Positions 1 through 8,022 of a DNA stretch of 61,008 nucleotides are shown piece after piece. The notes under the pieces are model-generated. The model saw nothing but the letters and a program-made list of their open reading frames with translations, ran no database searches and was not told where the DNA came from. Location of the stretch: IMG/VR virus record IMGVR_UViG_3300027770_000064, positions 1-61,008 of that record. One strand, written 5' to 3'. Numbering within the stretch: position 1 is the stretch's first letter; every line of letters starts with the position of its first letter. This DNA comes from a virus. Position numbers and translations under genes: made by a program.

Positions 1-752
1 GTTATCCATAAGAATCCACCAGAAAGACCAGCAGCAGTATAACCAGATCCCGTAGCACCAGTGTTACCTGTTGTTCCATTATTACCAGTGTTTCCAGTAT
101 TACCTGTTGTTCCTAAAATATATCCTATAGAGAATGATGCACCTCTAGTTCCATCATTCAATACTGGAGATATCCATAAGAATCCACCAGAAAGACCAGC
201 GGCAGTATAACCAGATCCCGTAGCACCAGTGTTACCTGTTGTTCCATTATTACCTGTAGCACCTGTAGATCCAGTAGGACCAGTAGATCCAGTTGTTCCT
301 TGAACTCTACCCACAGAGAATGAAGCACCTTGGATTCCACTACTGTCTACTGGTGATATCCAAAGAAATCCACCAGAAATACCAATAGCAGTATACCCAG
401 ATCCTGTTGCTCCTGTATTTCCCGTTGTTCCCGTTCTTCCAGTTGCTCCAGTTGAACCAATAACATATCCAATGGAGAATGATGCTCCAAGTATACCAGA
501 AGATAAAACTGGAGTTATCCATAAGAATCCACCAGAAAGACCAGCAGCAGTATAACCAGATCCCGTAGCACCAGTGTTACCTGTTGTTCCATTATTACCA
601 GTGTTTCCAGTATTTCCAGCTGGTCCTGTTGCTCCTGTAGTACCAAAATTATCACCAACAATCAACCAAGCAGAACCATTCCACTTCCATTGAGTTCCGT
701 TGAAAGTGTATGGTAAATTGAGGGTTGGATTTGAAGGAAAATCTAGTGGCAT
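1..752 (-). CDS. Collagen-like tail fibre protein, 3' end outside window
   Basis: The reading frame starts with ATG at 750-752 and stays open to base 1, so only the first 250 or so residues are present. It opens with MPLDFPSNPTLNLPYTFNG and a QWKWNGSAW motif. The same N-terminal cap (MPLDFP.., YTFG..WKW) starts the gene at 5037-6185, which suggests a common attachment or trimerisation module. After it come GATGPAGNTGNTG-type collagen triplets, then repeated units of about 40 residues (GSGYTAAGLSGGFLWI.P...G.GASFSIGYV) alternating with short collagen runs. The same units occur in the genes at 1102-4071 and 6219-7994. Function as a virion fibre is inferred from collagen-like triple-helix potential and neighbours. 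Receptor specificity would lie in the missing C-terminus. Confidence 0.8.
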   Translation of the reverse strand, partial: MPLDFPSNPTLNLPYTFNGTQWKWNGSAWLIVGDNFGTTGATGPAGNTGNTGNNGTTGNTGATGSGYTAAGLSGGFLWITPVLSSGILGASFSIGYVIGSTGATGRTGTTGNTGATGSGYTAIGISGGFLWISPVDSSGIQGASFSVGRVQGTTGSTGPTGSTGATGNNGTTGNTGATGSGYTAAGLSGGFLWISPVLNDGTRGASFSIGYILGTTGNTGNTGNNGTTGNTGATGSGYTAAGLSGGFLWI

Positions 753-763
753 GGTAGTTTAAT

Positions 764-771
764 TATTTATT
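764..771 (-). promoter_or_regulatory. Late-promoter-like box AATAAATA
   Basis: Reading the minus strand, AATAAATA ends 11 bases before the ATG of the partial fibre gene. It differs by one base from the T4 late box TATAAATA and overlaps the stop of the 767-1102 gene. Similar boxes precede the neighbouring fibre genes, which supports use by a gp55-type late sigma factor. Confidence 0.4.
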
Positions 772-1102
772 CCCAGAATATCCTCTGAACTATATCACAC
801 GCTTCTGCTCTTGTGGATTCTTGTCCATCCCAAACAACTGCGAGTATCTCTGCTTCTTTTTGATTTGATATTGTTCTTATTGCTTGTATTGAATCTTTAA
901 TCTGTTGTGTTTCTTCATCAGACAGCAATCCAAGTGCTGCGTTTCTTTGCTTATATTCTGGAACACTAGAGATAATCAGTTTGTTAGCAATATTTCTTAG
1001 CTCTTTTAATTGAAATTGTTTACAATGATAAAAATCTCTATCATCTATTAAAGTTGATTCTTGTGTGAGTTCGTTGAAACTGTATTGTTTGAATACTTTC
1101 AT
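767..1102 (-). CDS. Small tail-fibre-linked protein of unknown function
   Basis: A 111-residue soluble, helix-rich protein with no signal peptide or membrane segment. Its middle contains PEYKQRNAALGLLSDEE followed by charged helix and a WDG..STRAEACDIV end. The EYKQRNAALG type of segment resembles small phage proteins found beside or fused to tail fibre genes, where an assembly or chaperone role is often supposed. That role is inference here. The ATG overlaps the stop of the 1102-4071 fibre gene by one base (TAATG), so it is probably translated by coupling from that fibre mRNA. Confidence 0.65.
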   Translation of the reverse strand: MKVFKQYSFNELTQESTLIDDRDFYHCKQFQLKELRNIANKLIISSVPEYKQRNAALGLLSDEETQQIKDSIQAIRTISNQKEAEILAVVWDGQESTRAEACDIVQRIFWE

Positions 1103-4071
1103 TATAGAATCCTAAATTCTATTAGTGGACTTACCATAAGATTTGTATATGTTCCACCAACGCTATAATCAACAAATCTAGCACCACTAGTGATTCCACT
1201 TATCGGTAAGGTAAATCCACCCTGATCTATAATAATAGCTCGGTTCTGATATCCACCAGCAAGATTTTGAGATCCAAATGGACTTGTACTGGTTTGCGCT
1301 CCAGTAGTAAACGAATATAGTGTAGGATTATTATTAAATACTGCTGCAAGATAATAATATCCAGGAGATAGAGTAATCAATCCAGAAGGATTATAATCAT
1401 GAGTATTGGCAAAATCACTTAATACTACTAGACTGCTGGACGAATATAGTTTGTCTTTTGGCATACCATAAGAATTTGCATTATATATTCCTAAAAATAC
1501 ATTTCCAGTTCCACCACATAATCCGTTTTGATATCCACTAAGTCGCAATATTTGTATTGTTGTTTGGGTTGGAATTACAAATGGATTAAAATAAACTCTA
1601 TTTGGTTTTGCTCTACCCGATGATATTATATCATTAAATGGTGAGGAACTGTAATATACTGGTTGATTTGACGCATAATTAGCAGTTCCACCTTCTGGAT
1701 ATGTTGAAGTGTTTACGGTGGAAGTAAACCCTAGATAATATTCAAACACAAAAGCATTTCCAGTTTTACCATTCACTCCAGTAACACCACCAGCGAATGT
1801 AATATCACCAGTTGATCCATTGAACGAAGTTACTGCATTGTGAATTCCAACAAGTGTTGTAGATACAGTTGGGAATGTTATTACTGATGCAAATGTTCCA
1901 CCTTCAATTGTCACATCACCACCACTAAATCCAAGAGTTCTTTGGGTTATACCACCAGAAATCAAGAATCCATCATTCGCACTGGTCATTCCTAGAATAG
2001 TAGCAACTGTAGTTCCTGCGGATGCTGTAGTTAGAGTAATTCCTCTTCCAGCAAATAGAGTTGTTCCACTACCACCAGATGTAGAAACCGTTCCCCAATA
2101 AAGTCCAGCATCACCTCTTGTCAGTAATGCTTGACCAGTAGTTCCATTTGATGCAGGGAATGTATATCCCCAACCAGATCCATAAAATTCTATAGTTGGA
2201 GCAGTTAATTTTAATTTAACATTTGATTGAACTGTAAATGGTGATGATCCAACATTACCAATATTGGTAGCAGAAACACTTGATGAGTCTGTACTAGTAT
2301 TAAATTCAACATAGGTTGCGTTCAATGAGGATGAATTAACTCCAGTTGCTATGGCGAATATCTTTGCTGTTAATGCACCACTACTTGGGACATATGTAAA
2401 TGGTGTAGTGACATCATCAATATAAATGTAAGTATTTCCAGAACCTCCAGCAAATAATGGATAGAATGTGGATGCTGAATTTGTTGATCGTATATCGGTT
2501 GGACCACATGCTCCAGTATTTCCAGTATTACCTTGAATACCTGTATTTCCAGTGTTACCAGTGTTACCTTGAATACCAGTGTTACCAGTGTTACCAGTGT
2601 TACCTTGAATACCTGTATTTCCAGTGTTACCAGTATTACCAGTGTTACCTTGAATACCTGTATTTCCAGTGTTACCAGTATTTCCAGTGTTACCTTGAAT
2701 ACCTGTATTACCAGTGTTACCAGTGTTACCTTGAATACCTGTATTACCAGTGTTACCAGTGTTACCTTGAATACCTGGAGAACCAGTAGCACCAGTATTT
2801 CCTGTAGAACCTGCAACAGTTCCTACACTAGAAGATATTGTAAATGTGTTTCCTGTTTGAGTGATTGTTATGAACGATCCAGCAGAAATACCAACATTTC
2901 CAGTTTTTCCATTGAACAAAGCAACATAATCACCAGAGACTACTCCGCTCGGACCAGTTGCTCCTTGAGGACCAGGAATTCCTTTAAGGAATTGAACCCA
3001 TTGAGAAGAATTTCCGTCATAAAAATAAGTGAGCAATGCTCCAGTATTGCTATCTAACCATTGATCTCCACCAGTTGGGTTGGAAGGAGCAGTTGCACCA
3101 AAAGCAAAATTAACACCACCAGATGGACCTTGAGAACCAGTATTACCTGTATTACCAGTGTTACCTGTATTTCCTTGAATACCTGTATTACCAGTGTTAC
3201 CTGTATTTCCTTGAATACCTGGAGAACCAGTATTACCTGTATTTCCTTGAATACCTGGAGCACCAGTGTTTCCAGTATTACCTGTATTACCTGTATTTCC
3301 TTGAATACCTGGAGAACCAGTATTACCTGTATTTCCTTGAATACCTGGAGAACCAGTATTACCAGTATTACCAGTGTTACCTTGAATACCTGGAGAACCA
3401 GTATTACCTGTATTTCCTTGAATACCTGGAGAACCAGTGTTTCCAGTATTACCTGTATTTCCTTGAATACCTGGAGAACCAGTATTACCAGTGTTACCTT
3501 GAATACCTGGAGCACCAGTGTTTCCAGTATTACCAGTGTTACCTTGAATACCTGGAGAACCAGTATTACCTGTATTTCCTTGAATACCTGGAGAACCATC
3601 AGAACCAGTGTTTCCAGTATTACCAGTGTTACCTTGAATACCTGGAGAACCAGTATTTCCAGTGTTACCAGTGTTACCTGTATTTCCTTGAATACCTGGA
3701 GAACCAGTATTACCAGTGTTACCAGTGTTACCTTGAATACCAGTATTTCCAGTGTTACCAGTTGATCCTAAAACATATCCAATGGAAAATGATGCTCCAC
3801 GAACTCCAGTATTACTTACAGGAGAAACCCAAAGAAACCCACCAGAAAGACCAATTGCAGTATAACCAGAACCAGTAGCACCAGTAGCACCTGTAGTTCC
3901 TCTTATACCTTGAGCACCAGCACCACCAGCAATTGCTGGCCCCAATGCAGCAGCAATCAATACTGTGGATGGTAATGTGTTATTGACTACTAAGTTATTA
4001 GCAGAACTCTCCGTAACAATTGTGTTCGGAGGAATTTGAGTTACTACCAGTATTGGTTTCTCTTCTGCCAT
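1102..4071 (-). CDS. Large collagen-like tail fibre protein
   Basis: A 989-residue protein. After about 50 N-terminal residues and a GxxGATGATG start there is one GYTAIGLSGGFLWVSPV module. Next comes a long Gly-X-Y tract (about residues 105-320) made almost only of GNT, GSP, GIQ and GAP triplets. A globular insert follows (GDQWLDSNTG...SSQWVQFLKG). A second Gly-X-Y tract (about 425-520) precedes roughly 460 residues of beta-rich, Ser/Thr/Gly-rich sequence that should form the distal tip. The collagen tracts should trimerise as a triple helix and act as a shaft. Thr in the Y position recalls glycosylated bacterial collagen-like proteins such as BclA. There is no catalytic motif, and the binding target is unknown. 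Confidence 0.85.
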   Translation of the reverse strand: MAEEKPILVVTQIPPNTIVTESSANNLVVNNTLPSTVLIAAALGPAIAGGAGAQGIRGTTGATGATGSGYTAIGLSGGFLWVSPVSNTGVRGASFSIGYVLGSTGNTGNTGIQGNTGNTGNTGSPGIQGNTGNTGNTGNTGSPGIQGNTGNTGNTGSDGSPGIQGNTGNTGSPGIQGNTGNTGNTGAPGIQGNTGNTGSPGIQGNTGNTGNTGSPGIQGNTGNTGSPGIQGNTGNTGNTGSPGIQGNTGNTGSPGIQGNTGNTGNTGNTGAPGIQGNTGNTGSPGIQGNTGNTGNTGIQGNTGNTGNTGNTGSQGPSGGVNFAFGATAPSNPTGGDQWLDSNTGALLTYFYDGNSSQWVQFLKGIPGPQGATGPSGVVSGDYVALFNGKTGNVGISAGSFITITQTGNTFTISSSVGTVAGSTGNTGATGSPGIQGNTGNTGNTGIQGNTGNTGNTGIQGNTGNTGNTGNTGIQGNTGNTGNTGNTGIQGNTGNTGNTGIQGNTGNTGNTGIQGNTGNTGACGPTDIRSTNSASTFYPLFAGGSGNTYIYIDDVTTPFTYVPSSGALTAKIFAIATGVNSSSLNATYVEFNTSTDSSSVSATNIGNVGSSPFTVQSNVKLKLTAPTIEFYGSGWGYTFPASNGTTGQALLTRGDAGLYWGTVSTSGGSGTTLFAGRGITLTTASAGTTVATILGMTSANDGFLISGGITQRTLGFSGGDVTIEGGTFASVITFPTVSTTLVGIHNAVTSFNGSTGDITFAGGVTGVNGKTGNAFVFEYYLGFTSTVNTSTYPEGGTANYASNQPVYYSSSPFNDIISSGRAKPNRVYFNPFVIPTQTTIQILRLSGYQNGLCGGTGNVFLGIYNANSYGMPKDKLYSSSSLVVLSDFANTHDYNPSGLITLSPGYYYLAAVFNNNPTLYSFTTGAQTSTSPFGSQNLAGGYQNRAIIIDQGGFTLPISGITSGARFVDYSVGGTYTNLMVSPLIEFRIL
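2506..2785. repeat. Collagen-coding tandem repeat, tract B
   Basis: Tandem 9-bp-based repeats (plus strand: accagtgtt/accagtatt and accttgaatacct) encode GNT/GIQ triplets inside the 989-residue fibre gene. Near-identical units make this tract prone to slippage and unequal recombination, so length may vary between isolates. Confidence 0.85.
3131..3765. repeat. Collagen-coding tandem repeat, tract A
   Basis: About 630 bp of near-continuous Gly-X-Y codons in the 989-residue fibre gene. The units combine GNT triplets with a recurrent GSPGIQ/GAPGIQ hexapeptide. The same DNA words recur at 7245-7590 in another fibre gene, giving homology for exchange between fibre genes. Confidence 0.85.
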
Positions 4072-4074
4072 CTG

Positions 4075-4506
4075 TTATGTTCTCGTAATTTCTCTTGAGA
4101 CTTCAAATGAACCTTCCATAAGTCTCATCACTTCATTGAGCGAATTCTTTAATTCAAGATCATAAAAATGCTTTCCATTTGGAACATTAGTCATAGTATC
4201 AGCATCAACTCTTAGAAATATTCCACCAGTAAATGCTGTTGCTCCAGAAATAGAAGTATTGAAACTAATTCCACCACTACCAGCAATTCCACTACCAATA
4301 GCAAATTCTCCAGTAATACCACCACCAGTAACACCATTTTGAGTTAAGAATAAAATAACATTTGGATCTTTTGAGGATCTTCGGACTTGCATTCTTCCTG
4401 TAAAGTTTCCAATATCAATTCCAGTTCCACCAGAAAATTTATAATGCAAATGCAACTTGAATGTTGCTCCCTGATCTGCTTGAATATCGTACCGTGATGC
4501 TGGCAT
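4075..4506 (-). CDS. Phage virion beta-sandwich protein, QGATF family (putative)
   Basis: A 143-residue protein that begins MPASRYDIQADQGATFKLHL and continues with a NFTGRMQVRRS strand. This QGATF...GxTARMQVR pattern is common in short structural proteins of environmental phages, where it begins a beta-sandwich domain that anchors fibre parts. The rest is Gly/Ser/Thr-rich strand sequence ending MRLMEGSFEVSREITRT. The start is well supported: a GGAGAA ribosome site lies just upstream and a CATAAATA late-type box precedes it. It lies between fibre genes, so an accessory or adaptor role in the same fibre complex is likely. Exact function unknown. Confidence 0.65.
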   Translation of the reverse strand: MPASRYDIQADQGATFKLHLHYKFSGGTGIDIGNFTGRMQVRRSSKDPNVILFLTQNGVTGGGITGEFAIGSGIAGSGGISFNTSISGATAFTGGIFLRVDADTMTNVPNGKHFYDLELKNSLNEVMRLMEGSFEVSREITRT

Positions 4507-4521
4507 ATAATTTCTCCGTTA

Positions 4522-4529
4522 TATTTATG
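4522..4529 (-). promoter_or_regulatory. Late-promoter-like box CATAAATA
   Basis: Minus-strand CATAAATA lies 15 bases before the ATG of the 143-residue structural gene, overlapping the end of the gene upstream. It is one mismatch from the T4 late consensus. A GGAGAA ribosome site follows it. Confidence 0.45.
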
Positions 4530-5040
4530 GATTTGTTATTGCGTCAAAAGTATCCAAAGTAGCTGCACCAGCAGATTCGTTATTGACTGTAACTGTCCAT
4601 GTTGGGAATATAACTGATGGACCAGGCGCCTGATCAGCACCCCAGCATATAAATGCAACAAAATCATTATTATTCACTGCAAAAGTGCTTCCAGTACTAT
4701 TGAATGGAAGACATGCAGTGAATCCTTGTGAGGATGATCCAAATCCTACAGCGTAATCAAATGCTGTTACTCCTACAAATACATCTTTATTGAGTAAAGG
4801 GTTTGGCAATGGCGTTGTAGTTGGAGCAACACGATAATATAATGTACTATTGGATCCCCATGCTCCATTCACACTTAAAACTATAGGAGTTGAAATTCCT
4901 GTTATTTGCTGTTCTGTGAATTGATGTGTTCCCGAAGACGCGGTAAATCTTATATTGGTCCAATTCACTGCTGCTGGAGTATTGGATCCTTTGATCTGTA
5001 TTGGTGTTAAATATGCAGGACGACAATTAGGAAGTATCAT
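4525..5040 (-). CDS. Hypothetical beta-rich virion-associated protein
   Basis: A 171-residue protein rich in Ser, Thr, Asn and aromatic residues, with no collagen repeats, no signal peptide and no catalytic motif. The spacing of alternating hydrophobic stretches (VNWTNIRFTASS, STPIVLSVNGAWG, PTWTVTVNNESAG) suggests a beta-sandwich. The ATG overlaps the end of the 5037-6185 fibre gene by 4 bases (ATGA), so translation is coupled to that fibre. I do not recognise the family. A small fibre cap or accessory protein is an inference from position only. Confidence 0.6.
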   Translation of the reverse strand: MILPNCRPAYLTPIQIKGSNTPAAVNWTNIRFTASSGTHQFTEQQITGISTPIVLSVNGAWGSNSTLYYRVAPTTTPLPNPLLNKDVFVGVTAFDYAVGFGSSSQGFTACLPFNSTGSTFAVNNNDFVAFICWGADQAPGPSVIFPTWTVTVNNESAGAATLDTFDAITNP

Positions 5041-6185
5041 CCTGTCAGTCCTCCTGCAAGATTGAATGTATCGGTGGTATAAGAAATCAAACTTACAGCA
5101 GCATGTTGACCAGCAATATTTTTCTGATTCTGGAAACTATTGATTGTCACACCACTAGCGGCACTTATTCCAACATTTAGAGTAGAGCTAAGACGAATAA
5201 TTGTTGTTGTGTGACCGATGGGCAATCCAGTAGGAACAGTAAGTGTGATTCCTGTAGAAGCAGGATTCATGGTTATGATTTTGCCGTTGTCTGATCCTAG
5301 CATAGTATAACTTACTGTTTGGGCATTGATTGCACCAGCTGTTATTTTATACCCAGAATCTGATGTGATGCCAGAAGCAGAAATTCCACTATAAGAATTT
5401 AATGATCCAAATAATGTCATTCCACCAGAGGCGGTTATGCCAGCATTGAATACTTGACAAACACTAAAGGTATTTCCAAGATTTGTAAATGCCACATTTA
5501 TTATAGTACCTGTAGCACCATTGATTGATGTCACACCTTGAATGTCACCCGTTCTTCCATTTATTGAAGCAACATACTGTAATTTATCATTCAGTAATGT
5601 TCCTGTAGTCGCTGGCAGAGTATGTGTTAAATTTCCAGTCTGTGTAGTCTGGGGTTTAATATCATTAGTATATGAAGTTTCACCACTTCCATCAGATCCC
5701 TGTAGTCTGAGCGTAGCATTGTTTCCTGGTAAGAAAGTGGTTGAAATAGTCAGCAGTGCTGCTGTATTCTGAACTGTCGTGGCAGTTGATGCAAGAGTGG
5801 TACTTGTTCCGCCTAAAGTATTCTGTCCGCTGTTTGATGGATTGAATGATGCTACACCAGCAACATTTATAGAAGAAGTCGTAAGACCAGCATTCATTAC
5901 CTGTCTGACAGTAAAGGTATTTCCTAGATTTGTAAATGCCACATTTATTATAGTACCTGTAGCACCATTGATTGATGTCACACCTTGAATGTTACCAGTT
6001 CTTCCATTGAATGTAATTACATAATCACCAACTGGACCAGTAGCACCTGTGTTGCCAGTAGCACCAGTGTTACCCAAAAGTGGAGTAGAATAAACTGTCC
6101 ACGAATCACCAGTCCACTTCCAAGAAGAAGTGCCAAAGGTATAAATATAATTCGGTGCTGGGGATGGAGGGAAATCTAATGGCAT
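5037..6185 (-). CDS. Tail fibre protein with short collagen segment
   Basis: A 382-residue protein. The N-terminus MPLDFPPSPAPNYIYTFG and SWKWTGDSW match the cap of the partial fibre at 1-752. A short GNTGATGNTGATGPVG collagen stretch follows (about residues 38-52). The unit ITFNGRTGNIQGVTSINGATGTIINVAFTNLG occurs twice (near residues 57 and 205). The C-terminal 100 residues (ITAGAINAQTVSYTMLGSDNGKIITM...) read like a beta-helix or beta-prism tip. A TATAAATA late box lies 15 bases upstream. Virion fibre role is well supported. The receptor is unknown. Confidence 0.8.
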   Translation of the reverse strand: MPLDFPPSPAPNYIYTFGTSSWKWTGDSWTVYSTPLLGNTGATGNTGATGPVGDYVITFNGRTGNIQGVTSINGATGTIINVAFTNLGNTFTVRQVMNAGLTTSSINVAGVASFNPSNSGQNTLGGTSTTLASTATTVQNTAALLTISTTFLPGNNATLRLQGSDGSGETSYTNDIKPQTTQTGNLTHTLPATTGTLLNDKLQYVASINGRTGDIQGVTSINGATGTIINVAFTNLGNTFSVCQVFNAGITASGGMTLFGSLNSYSGISASGITSDSGYKITAGAINAQTVSYTMLGSDNGKIITMNPASTGITLTVPTGLPIGHTTTIIRLSSTLNVGISAASGVTINSFQNQKNIAGQHAAVSLISYTTDTFNLAGGLTG

Positions 6186-6199
6186 GTATTATCCTTTAA

Positions 6200-6207
6200 T
6201 ATTTATA
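6200..6207 (-). promoter_or_regulatory. Late promoter, TATAAATA
   Basis: A perfect T4-type late box on the minus strand, 15 bases before the ATG of the 382-residue fibre gene. It lies just after the stop of the 591-residue fibre gene. Confidence 0.7.
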
Positions 6208-6218
6208 GTCCATAACGA

Positions 6219-7994
6219 TCACACCCAAGTAGAAATTGCTGTCCGCTTCCAAGTGTCAGTTGCTATGCAGACATAGATGTAGTTTGTGTCGTAAACAATG
6301 TCTCCTTTTGTTCCTGTCGCAGTAGCGGAAGCGGGAGTCAACTCGTAGAGATATTGACTACCTTGAGATGCAGCATTTAATGGTTGTACCCATTGTGGAG
6401 AGTTACCATCGTAGATATATACAAATTCAATTCCTGTATCGGAATCCATCCACCTGTCGCCAGTCGTTATACCAGAAGTCGGAGCAGTAGCTTGATAATA
6501 GAATATTGGTGCTTGACCAGTAGCACCTGTATTACCAGTATTACCTTGAACATATCCTATAGAGAATGATGCTCCACGAATACCAAATCCATCTATAGGT
6601 GATATCCACAAGAATCCACCAGAAAGACCAGCGGCAGTATATCCATAACCAGTAGCACCAGTTGAACCTGTGTTACCAGTAGCACCTGTATTACCTGTGT
6701 TTCCTGTATTTCCAGTATTTCCTGTATTACCAGTGTTTCCTGTATTACCAGTATTTCCTTGAACATATCCTATAGAGAATGATGCTCCACGAATACCAAA
6801 TCCATCTACTGGCGATATCCAAAGGAACCCACCAGAAATACCAGCAGCAGTATATCCATAACCAGTAGCACCAGTTGAACCTGTGTTTCCAGTGTTTCCA
6901 GTATTACCTGTGTTTCCTGTGTTTCCATTGTTTCCTGTATTACCAGTATTTCCTTGAACATATCCTATACTAAAAGAAGCACCTTTACCAGAATTATTTA
7001 CTGGTGATATCCACAAGAATCCACCAGATATACCAATTCCAGTATAACCAGATCCAGTAGCACCTGTGTTTCCATTGTTACCAGTGTTTCCAGTATTACC
7101 TGTGTTTCCATTGTTTCCTGTATTACCTGTATTACCTTGAACATATCCAATGGAGAATGATGCTCCACGAATACCAAATTCATCTACTGGCGATATCCAA
7201 AGGAACCCACCAGAAATACCAGCAGCAGTATATCCATAACCAGTAGCACCTGTGTTTCCATTGTTACCAGTATTACCAGTGTTTCCAGTATTACCTGTGT
7301 TTCCTGTGTTTCCATTGTTTCCTGTATTACCAGTATTTCCTTGAATACCTGGAGAACCAGTATTACCTGTATTTCCTTGAATACCTGGAGAACCAGTATT
7401 ACCAGTATTTCCTTGAATACCTGTAGCACCAGTATTACCTGTATTTCCTTGAATACCTGGAGAACCAGTATTTCCAGTATTACCAGTGTTGCCTTGAATA
7501 CCTGGAGAACCAGTATTTCCAGTATTACCAGTATTTCCTTGAATACCAGTATTTCCAGTATTACCAGTATTTCCTGCTGCACCTGCTGGTCCCACGGTTC
7601 CAGCATTTAATGGTTGAACCCATTGTGGAGAATTGCCATCGTTGATGTATACAAATTCAATTCCTGTATCGGAATCCATCCACCTGTCGCCAGTAGTTAT
7701 ACCAGAACTTGGACCAGTAGCTTGATAATAGAATATTGTTCCTTGACCAGCAGTACCAGTAGTGGAAATTGTTATAATTCCACCAGTACCACTTAGAGTG
7801 ATACCAGACCCCGCTGAGAGCGTGACCCCACCAATGAATCCGTTTATGGATATTACATAAGGACCACTAATACCACCAGAACCCCCTGTGCTAGTTCCTA
7901 GATCTAGTCTATCCCACGCGATGCCATTATATGACCACACACGACTATTAACGCCGTGTGTGGTTCCTGAAATTGGATTTATTGGAAATGCCAT
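6219..7994 (-). CDS. Collagen-like tail fibre protein with repeated modules
   Basis: A 591-residue fibre. It opens with MAFPINPISGTTHGVN and a VWSYNGIAWDR cap. A GDRWMDSDTGIEFVYINDG...QWVQPLNA module of about 45 residues occurs near the N-terminus and again near the C-terminus. Between them lies a GNTGNTG/GSPGIQ collagen tract and then four copies of the GYTAAGISGGFLWISPVD..GASFSIGYVQ unit, each separated by collagen runs. The end (GTKGDIVYDTNYIYVCIATDTWKRTAISTW) is a short beta tip like those ending other phage fibres. The modular redundancy with its two neighbours suggests evolution by duplication and recombination. A perfect late box precedes it. Confidence 0.85.
   Translation of the reverse strand: MAFPINPISGTTHGVNSRVWSYNGIAWDRLDLGTSTGGSGGISGPYVISINGFIGGVTLSAGSGITLSGTGGIITISTTGTAGQGTIFYYQATGPSSGITTGDRWMDSDTGIEFVYINDGNSPQWVQPLNAGTVGPAGAAGNTGNTGNTGIQGNTGNTGNTGSPGIQGNTGNTGNTGSPGIQGNTGNTGATGIQGNTGNTGSPGIQGNTGNTGSPGIQGNTGNTGNNGNTGNTGNTGNTGNTGNNGNTGATGYGYTAAGISGGFLWISPVDEFGIRGASFSIGYVQGNTGNTGNNGNTGNTGNTGNNGNTGATGSGYTGIGISGGFLWISPVNNSGKGASFSIGYVQGNTGNTGNNGNTGNTGNTGNTGNTGSTGATGYGYTAAGISGGFLWISPVDGFGIRGASFSIGYVQGNTGNTGNTGNTGNTGNTGNTGNTGATGNTGSTGATGYGYTAAGLSGGFLWISPIDGFGIRGASFSIGYVQGNTGNTGATGQAPIFYYQATAPTSGITTGDRWMDSDTGIEFVYIYDGNSPQWVQPLNAASQGSQYLYELTPASATATGTKGDIVYDTNYIYVCIATDTWKRTAISTWV
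6660..7590. repeat. Alternating collagen and GFLWISPV modules
   Basis: Within the 591-residue fibre gene, units of about 135 bp coding for the GYTAAG.SGGFLWISPV..GASFSIGYVQ block recur (for example 6765-6870 and 7140-7240), each separated by Gly-X-Y runs of different length. The final stretch, 7245-7590, is pure collagen code. Same-word DNA is shared with 1-752 and 3131-3765. Confidence 0.8.
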
Positions 7995-8009
7995 AGTTTA
8001 CTATAGCAC

Positions 8010-8017
8010 TATTTATA
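8010..8017 (-). promoter_or_regulatory. Late promoter, TATAAATA
   Basis: A perfect late box on the minus strand, 15 bases upstream of the ATG of the 591-residue fibre gene. It lies in the 28-base gap after the last sugar-island gene, so the fibre block is probably transcribed late independently of the island. Confidence 0.7.
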
Positions 8018-8022
8018 CAAAA

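Noticed and set aside
3131-3765. Regular short direct repeats resembling a CRISPR array
   Set aside because: The repeats are in frame, with 9- and 18-bp periods, and encode collagen triplets. There are no unique spacers and no cas genes.
2457-3878. Several long open frames on the plus strand and in other minus frames across the collagen tracts
   Set aside because: They are shadows: the low-complexity Gly-X-Y repeats leave all frames open. Their products are Tyr/Gln/Leu- or Thr/Ser-only repeats with no start signals.
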